From NCBI GenBank assembly GCA_943357175.1, contig CALRGE010000003.1, positions 47,333 through 111,332 of the forward strand: a stretch of DNA of 64,000 nt, in the 5' to 3' direction. The notes under the pieces are model-generated. The model was not told the DNA's origin. It saw only the letters and a program-made list of their open reading frames with translations, and ran no database searches. This DNA comes from Candidatus Peribacteria bacterium (GTDB lineage Bacteria > Patescibacteriota > Gracilibacteria > UBA1369 > 2-02-FULL-48-14). Below are positions 18,647-26,895 of the stretch, piece by piece (within the stretch, counting starts at the first letter, position 1; each line of letters starts with the position of its first letter). A program made the translations under genes and the position numbers.

Positions 18647-20392
18647 ATGCCAAGCCAAAATCTTGAAATTTTCGACGCAAAAGAAACATGCTCAACAGAG
18701 GCTGAAATTCTCGAAAGTGAAGATTTAAAAAGATTTTTAAGGATTTATAAGGAAGAAATCTCGACAACTGTTCAAGATATCATTAATGACCCTAACTCAG
18801 CTCTTCAAGCATATTTTCAATTACGAAAACTTCGTGGAATAAGTACAAAAGATAATACATCAGCGATAGCATTTCAAAAAACATTAAATCTAATCTTAGT
18901 TGAAAAAATCATTCGACAAAGCAATCGAATTGAATTTAATCCAGATTATCTAGAATTTTTCAGTGAAAATGCGAGAATTTTCATGAACCGTGGATATGTT
19001 CCAATTGTCGTGAATTATATTGATGGTAATTTTAGTAGCCCAATATTCCCATCAGATAGTCCGAATTCTAAAGATAATAGTATATTAATAGAAAAATACG
19101 GTAGCGAGTTCACACATATACAATTGAGAAAGTTGCCACCGGGTATTGAATATACAAATTTCGTAGCAAGACCTGATCCAAAAAAAATATTAGCAAAAGC
19201 TGAAACACCTGACGGCTTGGGTTTTGCAGCTGAAAACGAGTGCAGTCATGCAGTAATGGCAACTGTTACATATGAAAGAACAGCAGGTCAAAGAATCATT
19301 GATGAAAGCATTAAATGGTCTGATTCTGTCTCAGCACCAAGAGGTACAATTTCTTCAGAATTATTAGAACAAAACAGGCAGTACGGTGTTGCACTTTTTG
19401 AAGGTATTGGAGTTGAAAAAGATACAAATGGAGATATAAGGATTTTCAGACTAGAAGATCACGCAGAGAGAATGTCAAATGGTGGTAAATTTTTCGACAT
19501 GCCAGCAATTCCTGCTGAAATTTATAAAAAAATGGTAATTGATTGTGTACAAGCCAATGAAGAATTCATTCCAGAAAATGGCAAAGGTAGATTATATGTT
19601 AGGCCTAACTGGTTTGATAAAGGACCAAGATTGCATGTGAAAAATTCCAACTTACATGCTTTAACAATGACTGCTGTGGTTATAGGAAGTATGGAAAGTT
19701 ACTTTGACAAGGGAAAGAAAATTTTCTTTTTTCCACAAAATATCTTCAGAGCAAGCGAAAATGGTGCCGGACAAACCAAGGCCGTTGGAAACTATGCATC
19801 AACAATTCGACCAAATAATAGAGCAAAAGAATTGGGAATGCAGGGCGTTTTATACATGAATGAAGGTAAAAGCAGAATTGAAGAGACGCTGGCCTCCAGT
19901 TTAATAAGAATTATAAAACGAAAAGACAAAATAATTTTACAAACACCAAAACTCAACCATGGAACAATTCTTGATAGTATTACAAGAAAAACAATTCTAC
20001 ATCTTGCGAGTGAAGAACTGGGTTGGGAAATTGAGGAATGCGATATCAGCCCTGAAGATGCACTTAACCCTAAAGAAGAAATCTCAGGATATTATGCAGT
20101 TGGTACAGGTGCAGGTATTGCACCAATACACAGTATAAAAACTGGTACTTTTAACAATGGAACTGGAGAAATCGAAGAATTAAGCGAGGAAATTGAAATC
20201 ACAGAATATAATGAAGAAAATCCTATTGGAGATGAAGGTAAACAATTAATGGAAGTATTACTCTCATCAAAAAATGGTGATTTGTTAAGAAAAAGAAGAG
20301 ATGAAGAAATGAAAATGGATGAATCTGCTGATCGCTCAAAGATTCATAGCTTGATTGATACTTACGCATCTTGGCTAACACCTACTAACTAA
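18647..20392 (+). CDS. Fold-type IV PLP aminotransferase (BCAT-like) with N-terminal extension
   Basis: 581 residues. Residues about 230-520 are a class IV aminotransferase close to branched-chain aminotransferase: YGVALFEGIGVE, FRLEDHAERM, the PLP-lysine loop GAGQTKAVGNYASTIRP, IEETLASSLIRI and GTILDSITRKTIL. It would reversibly transaminate branched-chain 2-oxo acids with glutamate. About 225 N-terminal residues are not part of that fold and are unrecognised; family enzymes are normally about 300-360 residues. No other branched-chain biosynthesis genes are in the window. It faces away from the PKD-7TM gene. Confidence 0.8.
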   Translation: MPSQNLEIFDAKETCSTEAEILESEDLKRFLRIYKEEISTTVQDIINDPNSALQAYFQLRKLRGISTKDNTSAIAFQKTLNLILVEKIIRQSNRIEFNPDYLEFFSENARIFMNRGYVPIVVNYIDGNFSSPIFPSDSPNSKDNSILIEKYGSEFTHIQLRKLPPGIEYTNFVARPDPKKILAKAETPDGLGFAAENECSHAVMATVTYERTAGQRIIDESIKWSDSVSAPRGTISSELLEQNRQYGVALFEGIGVEKDTNGDIRIFRLEDHAERMSNGGKFFDMPAIPAEIYKKMVIDCVQANEEFIPENGKGRLYVRPNWFDKGPRLHVKNSNLHALTMTAVVIGSMESYFDKGKKIFFFPQNIFRASENGAGQTKAVGNYASTIRPNNRAKELGMQGVLYMNEGKSRIEETLASSLIRIIKRKDKIILQTPKLNHGTILDSITRKTILHLASEELGWEIEECDISPEDALNPKEEISGYYAVGTGAGIAPIHSIKTGTFNNGTGEIEELSEEIEITEYNEENPIGDEGKQLMEVLLSSKNGDLLRKRRDEEMKMDESADRSKIHSLIDTYASWLTPTN

Positions 20393-20410
20393 GGTCAAGC
20401 TCTACAAGCA

Positions 20411-20434
20411 GCTTTACTTATGAAGCTTTTTTTG
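20411..20434 (+). terminator. Intrinsic terminator after the aminotransferase gene
   Basis: AGCTT (20410-20414) pairs with AAGCT (20423-20427) across a short loop and is followed by seven T. It overlaps the promoter of the next gene. Confidence 0.5.
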
Positions 20435-20441
20435 CTATAAT
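20413..20441 (+). promoter_or_regulatory. Sigma70-type promoter for the surface protein
   Basis: TTTACT (20413-20418), a 17-nt spacer, TATAAT (20436-20441), 25 nt before the ATG at 20467. The -35 box lies inside the upstream terminator stem, so the two signals share bases. Confidence 0.6.
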
Positions 20442-20466
20442 AGTATGATAAATAAAAACAAAAAGT

Positions 20467-22659
20467 ATGGCAAACATAGTATTTAATTTTCTACACAAAA
20501 CAAGATATCTGCTTGTGGCTGCGCTTGTTAGCGCTCTTTTATCAACACCATTTTCAACTGAGGCTGAGTCAACAACTAACATTAAATTGACAGCATCAAA
20601 CACAATTGCCGGTGAATCCACAGAAATTTTCATATCAAATGCAGAACCATATAATGAGATTTTAATTGAAATAACAAAGCCAGATGGCAATAAATTCAAT
20701 TTAAATACAGCAAGTAATGCTTCAGGAATATCTAATATTCAAATCGACTCTAAAGATTTGACAAAAGCAGGTTCATATTTAGCAACTGCAAAAAACTTAA
20801 CTAAGAATAGTGCCTATTCAAAATACATTTCATTTCAGGTAAGTGCTGCTGAATTATCAGAAGAAAATTCCTCAATTAAACTAAGTAAAAATACAGCAAA
20901 TTCAGGCGAGAAAATTCAAGCCACAGTGAAATTAGAAGATTCATTTGGAAATCCAATAAGCGGACATCAGCTTATTTTAAGTTCAGATAGGGAAACTGAT
21001 AAAATCAGTTCACCTGAAAAAACAACAAATGCGAATGGAATTATAAATTTTTATATAATAGGAAGTGAAAAAGGAATTGCAAAAATCATTGCAAAAGATA
21101 TCGACTCAAATAAAAATTTCAATACAAAACTTGCCTTCACAAGTGGCAATAGCCTTGAAAGAACAAAAATAATTTTTGCAGAAGAAAGCGGAAGCATTGC
21201 TTCATTTAATTTGAGTGGCTTAGATGCTGAATCTAAAGTGGGAGATAAACAATCGATCACTGTAACTGCCGTTGATGAAGCTGGCCTGACTGTAACTGAT
21301 TACACTGGCACAGTTCATTTCTCATCAACAGATGCAAATGCAACAATGCCAAGTGATTATACTTTTATTGCTTCAGACTTGGGTCAGCATAATTTTGATT
21401 TAGGCTTTAACTTTGTAACACCTGACACACAAAGCATCACTGCGACAGATGAAGCACAAAGCACAATTAAAGGTTCAATTAGCACAGTTGTGGTAACCAG
21501 CACTTCTTCTCTTGATCAATCGATTGATTACCAAAGCACATACGAAACAACAGATTATGAAAGAGAAGATAAATTTACTCTAATTAGCCCTGCATCTGGT
21601 TCAATTTCTGATGATACAATCGATGTTTCAGGTTCAGGTGATTACGGAAAAACCGCTGTTATCTATTTAAATGATGAAGAAGCAGCAATGGTTGAGATAA
21701 CTAAGGATAACAGTTTTGAATACAGCCTTGAAGATTTAGAAGACGGTACTTATGAGATATATGTAGATATTGCACAAACAACAGTAAACGATGAAGGTGA
21801 AGTTGAAGTAACAAGTAAAATAGAAAGTTCTGAAGTTGAAACAATTGTAATTGATACAACTGCACCAGAACTAGGATCACTAACATTCTCACCAGGAACA
21901 TCAGTTTCAATTGGTGAAGAAGTTTCAGCAACAGTTATAAGTGAAAACGGATTGAAAAATATTACATTAGAAATAAACGGTGTACTAAACGCACTCAAAG
22001 AATCTACAACTGCAGGTAAATATGAAGGTGACTTACTAATACCTTCAGCAGAAGGAACTTATCCTGTAAACGTAGTTCTTGAAGATCAACTTGGAAACGA
22101 AGCCGACTATCGAGCAAAAGATACAATTATAGTTGGAGCAAGCGCTACAGGTACTGTTGCAGAACCAATAGTTGAAACTGTAGCAAAAGTTGAAACACTT
22201 GATGCACCAACTGGATTAAGTTCAGCGTCAGGCCGTGAAGAAGTAACAATCAGTTGGGAGCCAGTAACAGCACCAACAGGCACAACAATATCATTTTATA
22301 GAGTGTATTACGGCCCATCAAAAACTGAATTATTTGCTAGCTCTGATACCTTAGATGCTTCAACTAGTTGGTTATTAACAGGCTTGAACGGTGGAGAAAA
22401 ATATTACTTTGCAGTCGTAGCAGTTGATTCAGATGACAATGAAGGTGAACAAAGTGACCCAATTGTTGGAACACCTTTAAAGAAGTCTACAGAATCAGCG
22501 CTAAAACCTTCTGCACCAGAACCAGAATTAACAACAGCTACTCTTCCTGAAAGTTCACCTGAAACAGGTCCTGCAACAAACATCTTGATTGCATTGAGCC
22601 TCATGGGTTCACTTGGATACTTAGGAGTTCGTAAATTGGCAAAGCAAGAAACTTTCTGA
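20467..22659 (+). CDS. Multi-domain cell-surface protein with PETGP-type C-terminal anchor
   Basis: 730 residues. An N-terminal signal peptide (LLVAALVSALLSTPFSTEA) is followed by several Ig-like beta domains: an invasin/Big-1-like unit around ANSGEKIQATVKLEDSFGNP, a second around GDKQSITVTAVDEAGLTV, and domains ending in IDTTAPELGSLTFSPGTSV. A fibronectin type III module comes next (DAPTGLSSASGREEVTISWE, GLNGGEKYYFAVVAVDSDDN). The end is SSPETGPATNILIALSLMGS, then a helix and a basic tail, resembling a sortase-type signal. It is probably an adhesin or surface-layer component. No sortase gene is in the window. Confidence 0.75.
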   Translation: MANIVFNFLHKTRYLLVAALVSALLSTPFSTEAESTTNIKLTASNTIAGESTEIFISNAEPYNEILIEITKPDGNKFNLNTASNASGISNIQIDSKDLTKAGSYLATAKNLTKNSAYSKYISFQVSAAELSEENSSIKLSKNTANSGEKIQATVKLEDSFGNPISGHQLILSSDRETDKISSPEKTTNANGIINFYIIGSEKGIAKIIAKDIDSNKNFNTKLAFTSGNSLERTKIIFAEESGSIASFNLSGLDAESKVGDKQSITVTAVDEAGLTVTDYTGTVHFSSTDANATMPSDYTFIASDLGQHNFDLGFNFVTPDTQSITATDEAQSTIKGSISTVVVTSTSSLDQSIDYQSTYETTDYEREDKFTLISPASGSISDDTIDVSGSGDYGKTAVIYLNDEEAAMVEITKDNSFEYSLEDLEDGTYEIYVDIAQTTVNDEGEVEVTSKIESSEVETIVIDTTAPELGSLTFSPGTSVSIGEEVSATVISENGLKNITLEINGVLNALKESTTAGKYEGDLLIPSAEGTYPVNVVLEDQLGNEADYRAKDTIIVGASATGTVAEPIVETVAKVETLDAPTGLSSASGREEVTISWEPVTAPTGTTISFYRVYYGPSKTELFASSDTLDASTSWLLTGLNGGEKYYFAVVAVDSDDNEGEQSDPIVGTPLKKSTESALKPSAPEPELTTATLPESSPETGPATNILIALSLMGSLGYLGVRKLAKQETF

Positions 22660-22683
22660 TAATATCTGGGCATAAAAATTGCT

Positions 22684-22929
22684 ATGTTTGCCCAAACAAT
22701 CGTTTTACTTGCCTACACATTGAATACTTTGATTTTTATCAGAGTAATTCTTTCTTGGCTTGGAAATCAAGAATCGAATGCATTAACAAGATTTTTTTAT
22801 GATGCTACCGAGCCAATTTTAAACCCAATCAGGACAGCATTACCAAGAACTGGCATGCTTGACCTTTCACCAATGATTGCAATACTTTTGATTGCACTAA
22901 TTAAAGATCTTCTTTTACAAATGTTATAA
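22684..22929 (+). CDS. YggT family membrane protein
   Basis: 81 residues with two membrane helices (IVLLAYTLNTLIFIRVILSW and LSPMIAILLIALIKDLLLQML) around the family loop NALTRFFYDATEPILNPIR. YggT proteins are linked to cell division and envelope stress, but the molecular role is not settled. The stop codon directly abuts the cysS start with no gap. Confidence 0.85.
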   Translation: MFAQTIVLLAYTLNTLIFIRVILSWLGNQESNALTRFFYDATEPILNPIRTALPRTGMLDLSPMIAILLIALIKDLLLQML

Positions 22930-24234
22930 ATGCAAATCTACGACAGCCTTTCCGGCGAAAAAATAAATTACGATCCGCCATCGAAAATTAGAATGTATGT
23001 TTGTGGTCCAACGGTTTATGATCACGCACATCTCGGTCACGGGCGCTCAGCGATTGTATTCGATTTAGTTCGTCGGTATTTTGAATTTCTCGGACATCAA
23101 GTTGAATTTGTCAGTAATTTTACAGATATAGATGATAAAATGATTAATCGCGCAGCAGAACAAAAAATAACTGTTGCAGAGCTCGCAGAAAAAATCATTC
23201 CTGAATATGAAAAAGATTACGCATTGCTCGGAATCAAAGCTCCCACAAAAACGCCAAAAGCTACCGAATATGTGACCGAAATGGTAAAGCTAATAAATCA
23301 GCTTGAAGAAAAAGGCTATACCTACCAAATCAGTGACGGAGTTTATTTTGATGTTTCAAAATTCGCAGAATACGGAAAACTTTCACATCAAAAACTCGAT
23401 GAGTTGAATGCGGGCGCCCGTGTTGATGAAAATAAAGAAAAAAGAAATCACCAGGATTTCGTTTTATGGAAGTTGAAGAAGGAAGGAGAACCAGCGTGGC
23501 CGAGCCCTTGGGGCGAAGGCCGTCCAGGTTGGCACATTGAGTGCAGCGCCATGAGCCAAACTCTCCTCGGTGACACCTTTGATATCCACGGCGGAGGTCT
23601 CGATCTAAAGTTTCCACACCACGAATGTGAAGTCGCTCAAAGTGAAGCTGTTAGCGGCTTGCCGCTTGCCCGCATTTGGATGCACAACGGTTTCATCACC
23701 GTGAACGAAGAAAAGATGAGCAAGTCTCTCGGGAACTTCTTCTTATTAAAAGACATTTTCAAAAAATATCACCCACGAGTTGTTAGATTTTTCTTACTCT
23801 CAAGTCACTATCGCTCGCCTATCGAATTCTCAGATCAACTTTTAGATCAGGCCAGAAATACACTTCGGTCTCTTGATGAAACATACCTCCGCGCCGAACA
23901 AACATCTGAAGTTGATGAAGTCATACTAACAAAAATCAAAGAGAAAATGGATAACGATTTTGACGTTGCAGGAACACTTGGCATTATTTATGAATGGATA
24001 AACTCCAAACCCGCCCATCTAAAATCAACTCTAGAAAAGCTAAACGAGTTTTTACAAATCTTCCCTGTTGATTTCAAACTCTCTCCAGCCCAACAATCAC
24101 TAATTGAAGAACGCGAGTCTGCACGTGCAAACCGAGACTTCAGCAAATCCGACGAAATTCGAAAAACTCTAGCAGAGCAAGACATAGAAATTGAAGATTC
24201 TAAAGAAGGATATTTTGCCAGACCAAAGATCTAA
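22930..24234 (+). CDS. cysS: Cysteinyl-tRNA synthetase
   Basis: 434 residues, class I synthetase. HIGH motif as HLGHGR (with [19 protein letters not shown]), zinc ligands in [11 protein letters not shown] and [12 protein letters not shown], and the KMSKS motif as [16 protein letters not shown]. The C-terminal DALR-like helices are short, and the enzyme is slightly smaller than the E. coli one. It charges tRNA-Cys. The central part is locally more GC-rich than its neighbours. The gene ends inside the first palindrome of the cysS-murC spacer. Confidence 0.97.
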   Translation: MQIYDSLSGEKINYDPPSKIRMYVCGPTVYDHAHLGHGRSAIVFDLVRRYFEFLGHQVEFVSNFTDIDDKMINRAAEQKITVAELAEKIIPEYEKDYALLGIKAPTKTPKATEYVTEMVKLINQLEEKGYTYQISDGVYFDVSKFAEYGKLSHQKLDELNAGARVDENKEKRNHQDFVLWKLKKEGEPAWPSPWGEGRPGWHIECSAMSQTLLGDTFDIHGGGLDLKFPHHECEVAQSEAVSGLPLARIWMHNGFITVNEEKMSKSLGNFFLLKDIFKKYHPRVVRFFLLSSHYRSPIEFSDQLLDQARNTLRSLDETYLRAEQTSEVDEVILTKIKEKMDNDFDVAGTLGIIYEWINSKPAHLKSTLEKLNEFLQIFPVDFKLSPAQQSLIEERESARANRDFSKSDEIRKTLAEQDIEIEDSKEGYFARPKI

Positions 24235-24256
24235 AAGTGCACCCGGGTGCACTTTT
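24233..24256. terminator. Bidirectional terminator between cysS and murC
   Basis: A perfect 24-nt palindrome: AAAAGTGCACCC followed by its exact complement GGGTGCACTTTT. An A-run on one side and a T-run on the other let it serve both convergent genes. It begins at the last base of the cysS stop codon. Confidence 0.7.
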
Positions 24257-24270
24257 ACAGGTTAGAAACT

Positions 24271-24329
24271 GCCGCCGGCGGCATATTAAAAAACAACTTT
24301 AAACAAGTCAAACTGCAGTCGACTGCAGT
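24271..24329. repeat. Two further perfect palindromes in the cysS-murC spacer
   Basis: GCCGCCGGCGGC at 24271-24282 and ACTGCAGTCGACTGCAGT at 24312-24329 are both exact palindromes (12 and 18 nt). With the terminator palindrome upstream this makes three in about 100 nt. Neither has a T-run. Their role is unknown. Confidence 0.6.
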
Positions 24330-25562
24330 CTACACTCCCCCAACCCCACCCTCATCTAAAATCATCGGAATGAGATTTGTAATATTACCTGCCCCCATCA
24401 CCAAAACCATGTCACCTTCATTCAAAGTATCTAGTAAATAGTGGGCAATTTTTTCCATTCCGCTAATATGCTGAGCTTCAGGAATTGCATCAGCTAACTT
24501 TTCCGCGGAAACCGCGGCTTTATCTTCATCTGTATCGCGTGCTTCATAAATGTCAGCAATAATAACTTCATCAGCATCTTCAAAAGATTCTGCAAAGTCA
24601 TCAAAAAGTGCAGCTGTTCGACTGTACTGATGAGGTTGAAAAACAGCGACAATTCTAGCCTCAGGATGTTTTTCACGAGCTGCCTGTAAAGTGGCCATAA
24701 TCTCAGTGGGATGGTGAGCATAATCGTCATAAACCAAAGCGCCACAACTTGTGCCACAATATTCAAAACGTCTCCAAACCCCACTAAATTCTTTCAACGC
24801 GGAAGCGATTATCTGCTCAGGAACCTGCAATTTTCGCGCCAAATTCGCCGCCATCGCCGCATTCAGCAAATTATGTTCGCCGGGCACAGTCAATTCACCT
24901 TCATATTCACTAACATCTTCAGGCCACACAACTTCCCTACTTTGATCTGCAAATTGTTGAAAAGCTTTCTCATAATCTTCGTAACTTTTAAAGTAATCTA
25001 AATGATCCATTTCCACATTCAGAATTCCCAATAAATCAGGCTTCAAATGAAGAAAATTTCGACGATATTCACATGCTTCAACCAAGATCAAATCACTCTC
25101 ACCCACTCGAATATTTTTATTTCCAAACTCTTTAACTTTTGTTCCAACAATCACAGTCGGATCAAAACCGGCAGCAGTCAAAATCAAACCTAACATTGAA
25201 GTTGTTGTACTTTTTCCGTGAGTTCCAGCAATCGCAACCAGATGAAATGATTCCGCAACTTTCCCCAAAGCCTCAAAATAAGTCAGGGTTGGAATTTCTA
25301 GATCTCGAGCCCGTTCCAATTCAATATTATCCTGAGGAACCGCCTCGCTGTAAATAAGTAAATCAACATCTTTAGGCACCTCCCCATGACCGATTTTTAC
25401 ATTAATCCCCTCTGCCTGAAGCTCTAAACATAAAGCTGACTCTGTCGAGTCAGTACCCAAAACCTCAAAGCCTTTAGCCTTAAAAAACCTTGCCAAAGCG
25501 CTCATTCCGATTCCTGCGATTCCCACAAAGAATATTTTATTTGCTCCTTCAAAAAATTTCAT
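24330..25562 (-). CDS. murC: UDP-N-acetylmuramate--L-alanine ligase
   Basis: 410 residues, somewhat shorter than the usual 450-490. The N-terminal Rossmann part is FVGIAGIGMSALARFFKAKG, the P-loop IAGTHGKSTTTSMLGLI, then NVEMDHLDYFKSYEDYE, GEHNLLNAAMA and YDDYAHHPTEI. It adds the first alanine of the peptidoglycan stem peptide in the cytoplasm. The C-terminus ends at TNLIPMILDEGGVGGV. It is divergent from the DivIC-like gene (35-nt gap), placing wall synthesis and division genes side by side. Confidence 0.95.
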   Translation of the reverse strand: MKFFEGANKIFFVGIAGIGMSALARFFKAKGFEVLGTDSTESALCLELQAEGINVKIGHGEVPKDVDLLIYSEAVPQDNIELERARDLEIPTLTYFEALGKVAESFHLVAIAGTHGKSTTTSMLGLILTAAGFDPTVIVGTKVKEFGNKNIRVGESDLILVEACEYRRNFLHLKPDLLGILNVEMDHLDYFKSYEDYEKAFQQFADQSREVVWPEDVSEYEGELTVPGEHNLLNAAMAANLARKLQVPEQIIASALKEFSGVWRRFEYCGTSCGALVYDDYAHHPTEIMATLQAAREKHPEARIVAVFQPHQYSRTAALFDDFAESFEDADEVIIADIYEARDTDEDKAAVSAEKLADAIPEAQHISGMEKIAHYLLDTLNEGDMVLVMGAGNITNLIPMILDEGGVGGV

Positions 25563-25597
25563 AATTAAGATAGAATTACGCGGTCATTCTAGCAAAT

Positions 25598-26014
25598 ATG
25601 GAAAATCTAAGCTACAACAATCAATTCGGAGTCGCAAAATTAGTTTTGATTGTGGGCTTTTTTCTACTGGCATACATGCTCTACAACCTCACAGTTTCAA
25701 TTTACGACAACTACCAAATTGAACAACACATTGCGGAATTCCAGAATAAAAACAAAGCATTAGCAGATGAGAACAGCAAAAAACTCGAGGATTTTCAATA
25801 CTACACTTCAAGAGAATATATTGAAAAAATTGCGAAACAGAACCTTGGCCTAGTGAATCCGGGTGAAAAAGTGATAATAATTCCTGATAAAGATCTTGTG
25901 GTTATATCTGAAGATCAAAACTCAGAAGAAGTCGCTCAACAGATTAGAGCAGGCTGGTCTACGCCTAAAAAATGGTGGAAATTCTTCTTCAGCTCCAACC
26001 CATACAAGGTTTAA
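25598..26014 (+). CDS. DivIC/FtsL-like septum formation protein
   Basis: 138 residues: a short cytoplasmic N-terminus, one membrane helix (KLVLIVGFFLLAYMLYNLTV), a coiled coil (QIEQHIAEFQNKNKALADEN), and the YYTSREYIEKIAKQNLGLVNPGEKVIII motif typical of DivIC/FtsL-like proteins. Such proteins form the FtsB-FtsL-FtsQ type complex at the division septum. The divergent gene is murC. Confidence 0.85.
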   Translation: MENLSYNNQFGVAKLVLIVGFFLLAYMLYNLTVSIYDNYQIEQHIAEFQNKNKALADENSKKLEDFQYYTSREYIEKIAKQNLGLVNPGEKVIIIPDKDLVVISEDQNSEEVAQQIRAGWSTPKKWWKFFFSSNPYKV

Positions 26015-26017
26015 AGC

Positions 26018-26046
26018 TTGCATTAAGGAAAATTCTTGCATAATAT
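26018..26046 (+). promoter_or_regulatory. Promoter for tRNA-Met
   Basis: TTGCAT (26018-26023), a 17-nt spacer, TAATAT (26041-26046), 11 nt before the mature tRNA 5' end. Confidence 0.55.
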
Positions 26047-26057
26047 TCCCTCCGCGT

Positions 26058-26134
26058 GGCTGGGTAGCTCAGTTGGTTAGAGCGCGGGACTCATAAGCCC
26101 GAGGTCGGCGGTTCAATTCCGCCCCCCGCCACCA
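26058..26134 (+). tRNA. tRNA-Met (CAT), elongator type or Ile2
   Basis: 77 nt with encoded CCA. D-stem GCTC/GAGC, anticodon loop CTCATAA, T-arm GGCGG-TTCAATT-CCGCC. It lacks the three G:C pairs of initiator tRNA flanking the loop. The acceptor GGCTGGG/CCCCGCC contains a T:C mismatch at pair 4, and the top anticodon-stem pair is A:G. A CAT anticodon could also be a lysidine-modified Ile2 tRNA. A CTCGAC-GAA-GTCGAG hairpin (26138-26152) with a T-run acts as terminator. Confidence 0.9.
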
Positions 26135-26176
26135 TCACTCGACGAAGTCGAGCTTTTCGGTTTTTTAGCCAAACAA

Positions 26177-26216
26177 AAAACCCCCAGCTTTCACCAGGGG
26201 TCTTTTTGAATTTGAA
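26177..26216. terminator. Bidirectional terminator, tRNA-Met / zinc-ribbon gene
   Basis: CCCCCAGC and AGGGGT-type arms pair around TTTCACC. An A6 run lies on the left and a T5 run on the right, so it can end both the plus-strand tRNA transcript and the minus-strand small gene. Confidence 0.7.
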
Positions 26217-26221
26217 GAGAA

Positions 26222-26371
26222 TTACTTCTTCTTTCCTAGAATGCAGTACATTCCGCATCCGCAGTCTGCACATTTACCTTTCATGGCTGGTCGGCCATTT
26301 TTCATTTCAACCTGCTTAGCGTCAGCCATGTCTTTCTTTGCCTTACATTTCACGCAGTATGCTTGTTGCAT
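26222..26371 (-). CDS. Small zinc-ribbon protein (DUF5679-like)
   Basis: 49 residues, too short for usual ORF cut-offs. It begins MQQAYCVKCKAKKDM, continues KNGRPAMKGKCADCGCGM and ends with a lysine tail. Two CxxC pairs form a zinc ribbon, and the pattern YCVKCK...GRPA.KG.C..CG matches DUF5679-type proteins common in CPR genomes. Function is unknown; nucleic-acid binding is a guess from charge. It has its own promoter and a strong terminator between two tRNA genes. Confidence 0.8.
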   Translation of the reverse strand: MQQAYCVKCKAKKDMADAKQVEMKNGRPAMKGKCADCGCGMYCILGKKK

Positions 26372-26402
26372 ATAATTAGAGATAAGTAATAAACGTGCGG
26401 GT

Positions 26403-26430
26403 ATAATACACGCATTTAAAAAAAATTCAA
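26403..26430 (-). promoter_or_regulatory. Promoter for the zinc-ribbon gene
   Basis: On the minus strand, TTGAAT (26430-26425), a 16-nt spacer, TATTAT (26408-26403), about 30 nt before the ATG. Confidence 0.5.
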
Positions 26431-26432
26431 AC

Positions 26433-26461
26433 TTGCCTTAAGTAGACTATTCTCGTAGAAT
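26433..26461 (+). promoter_or_regulatory. Promoter for initiator tRNA
   Basis: TTGCCT (26433-26438), a 17-nt spacer, TAGAAT (26456-26461). The tRNA begins only 6 nt later, so transcription probably starts at or next to the mature 5' end. Confidence 0.55.
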
Positions 26462-26466
26462 CCATT

Positions 26467-26541
26467 CGCGGGGTAGAGCAGTGGCAGCTCGTCGGGCTCA
26501 TAACCCGGAGGTCGTTGGTTCGAATCCAACCCCCGCAACCA
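26467..26541 (+). tRNA. Initiator tRNA-fMet (CAT)
   Basis: 75 nt with encoded CCA. It has the unpaired C1:A72 end (CGCGGGG against CCCCGCA) and three G:C pairs next to the anticodon loop (GGGCTCATAACCC), both hallmarks of bacterial initiator tRNA. T-arm GTTGG-TTCGAAT-CCAAC. A CTCGAC-GAA-GTCGAG hairpin at 26544-26558 followed by T7 is the terminator. Confidence 0.95.
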
Positions 26542-26577
26542 AACTCGACGAAGTCGAGCCATTCGTTTTTTTCTTCT

Positions 26578-26877
26578 ATGTCAATTCAGACTCTTTCAGC
26601 CTCAGAAGCCCAATCCTTCATCAACCAGAACTGGAATGACATTTTTTTGCTGGACGTGAGAACACCTATGGAATACGAACAAGGACATCTTGAAGGTGCC
26701 ACAAATATTCACGTTCAATCACTCCCCTCTTCACTAGAACAAATTCCCAACAACAAAAAAATCATTTGTTACTGTTTGCACGGAATTCGTAGTCACGATG
26801 CGGCGGAGTATTTATCAAGCCAAAACTACGAGAATGTTTACCATATTCAAGGAGGATTAGCCGCAATGAGTAAATAG
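26578..26877 (+). CDS. Single-domain rhodanese-like protein
   Basis: 99 residues. Rhodanese fold with FLLDVRTPMEYEQGHLEGATNI and the active-site loop CYCLHGIRSHDAA, where the second cysteine is the likely persulfide carrier, then a C-terminal IQGGLAAM. Single-domain rhodaneses transfer sulfane sulfur. I start at ATG 26578; the frame extends upstream only through the fMet tRNA gene. A CTCGA-CACCA-TCGAG hairpin (26879-26893) lies just after the stop, on the boundary with convergent dnaQ. Confidence 0.88.
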   Translation: MSIQTLSASEAQSFINQNWNDIFLLDVRTPMEYEQGHLEGATNIHVQSLPSSLEQIPNNKKIICYCLHGIRSHDAAEYLSSQNYENVYHIQGGLAAMSK

Positions 26878-26895
26878 GCTCGACACCATCGAGTA

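Noticed and set aside
26515..26577. Longer rhodanese start reading through the initiator tRNA
   Set aside because: The first 21 codons would be translated tRNA and terminator sequence; ATG 26578 starts exactly before the rhodanese domain.
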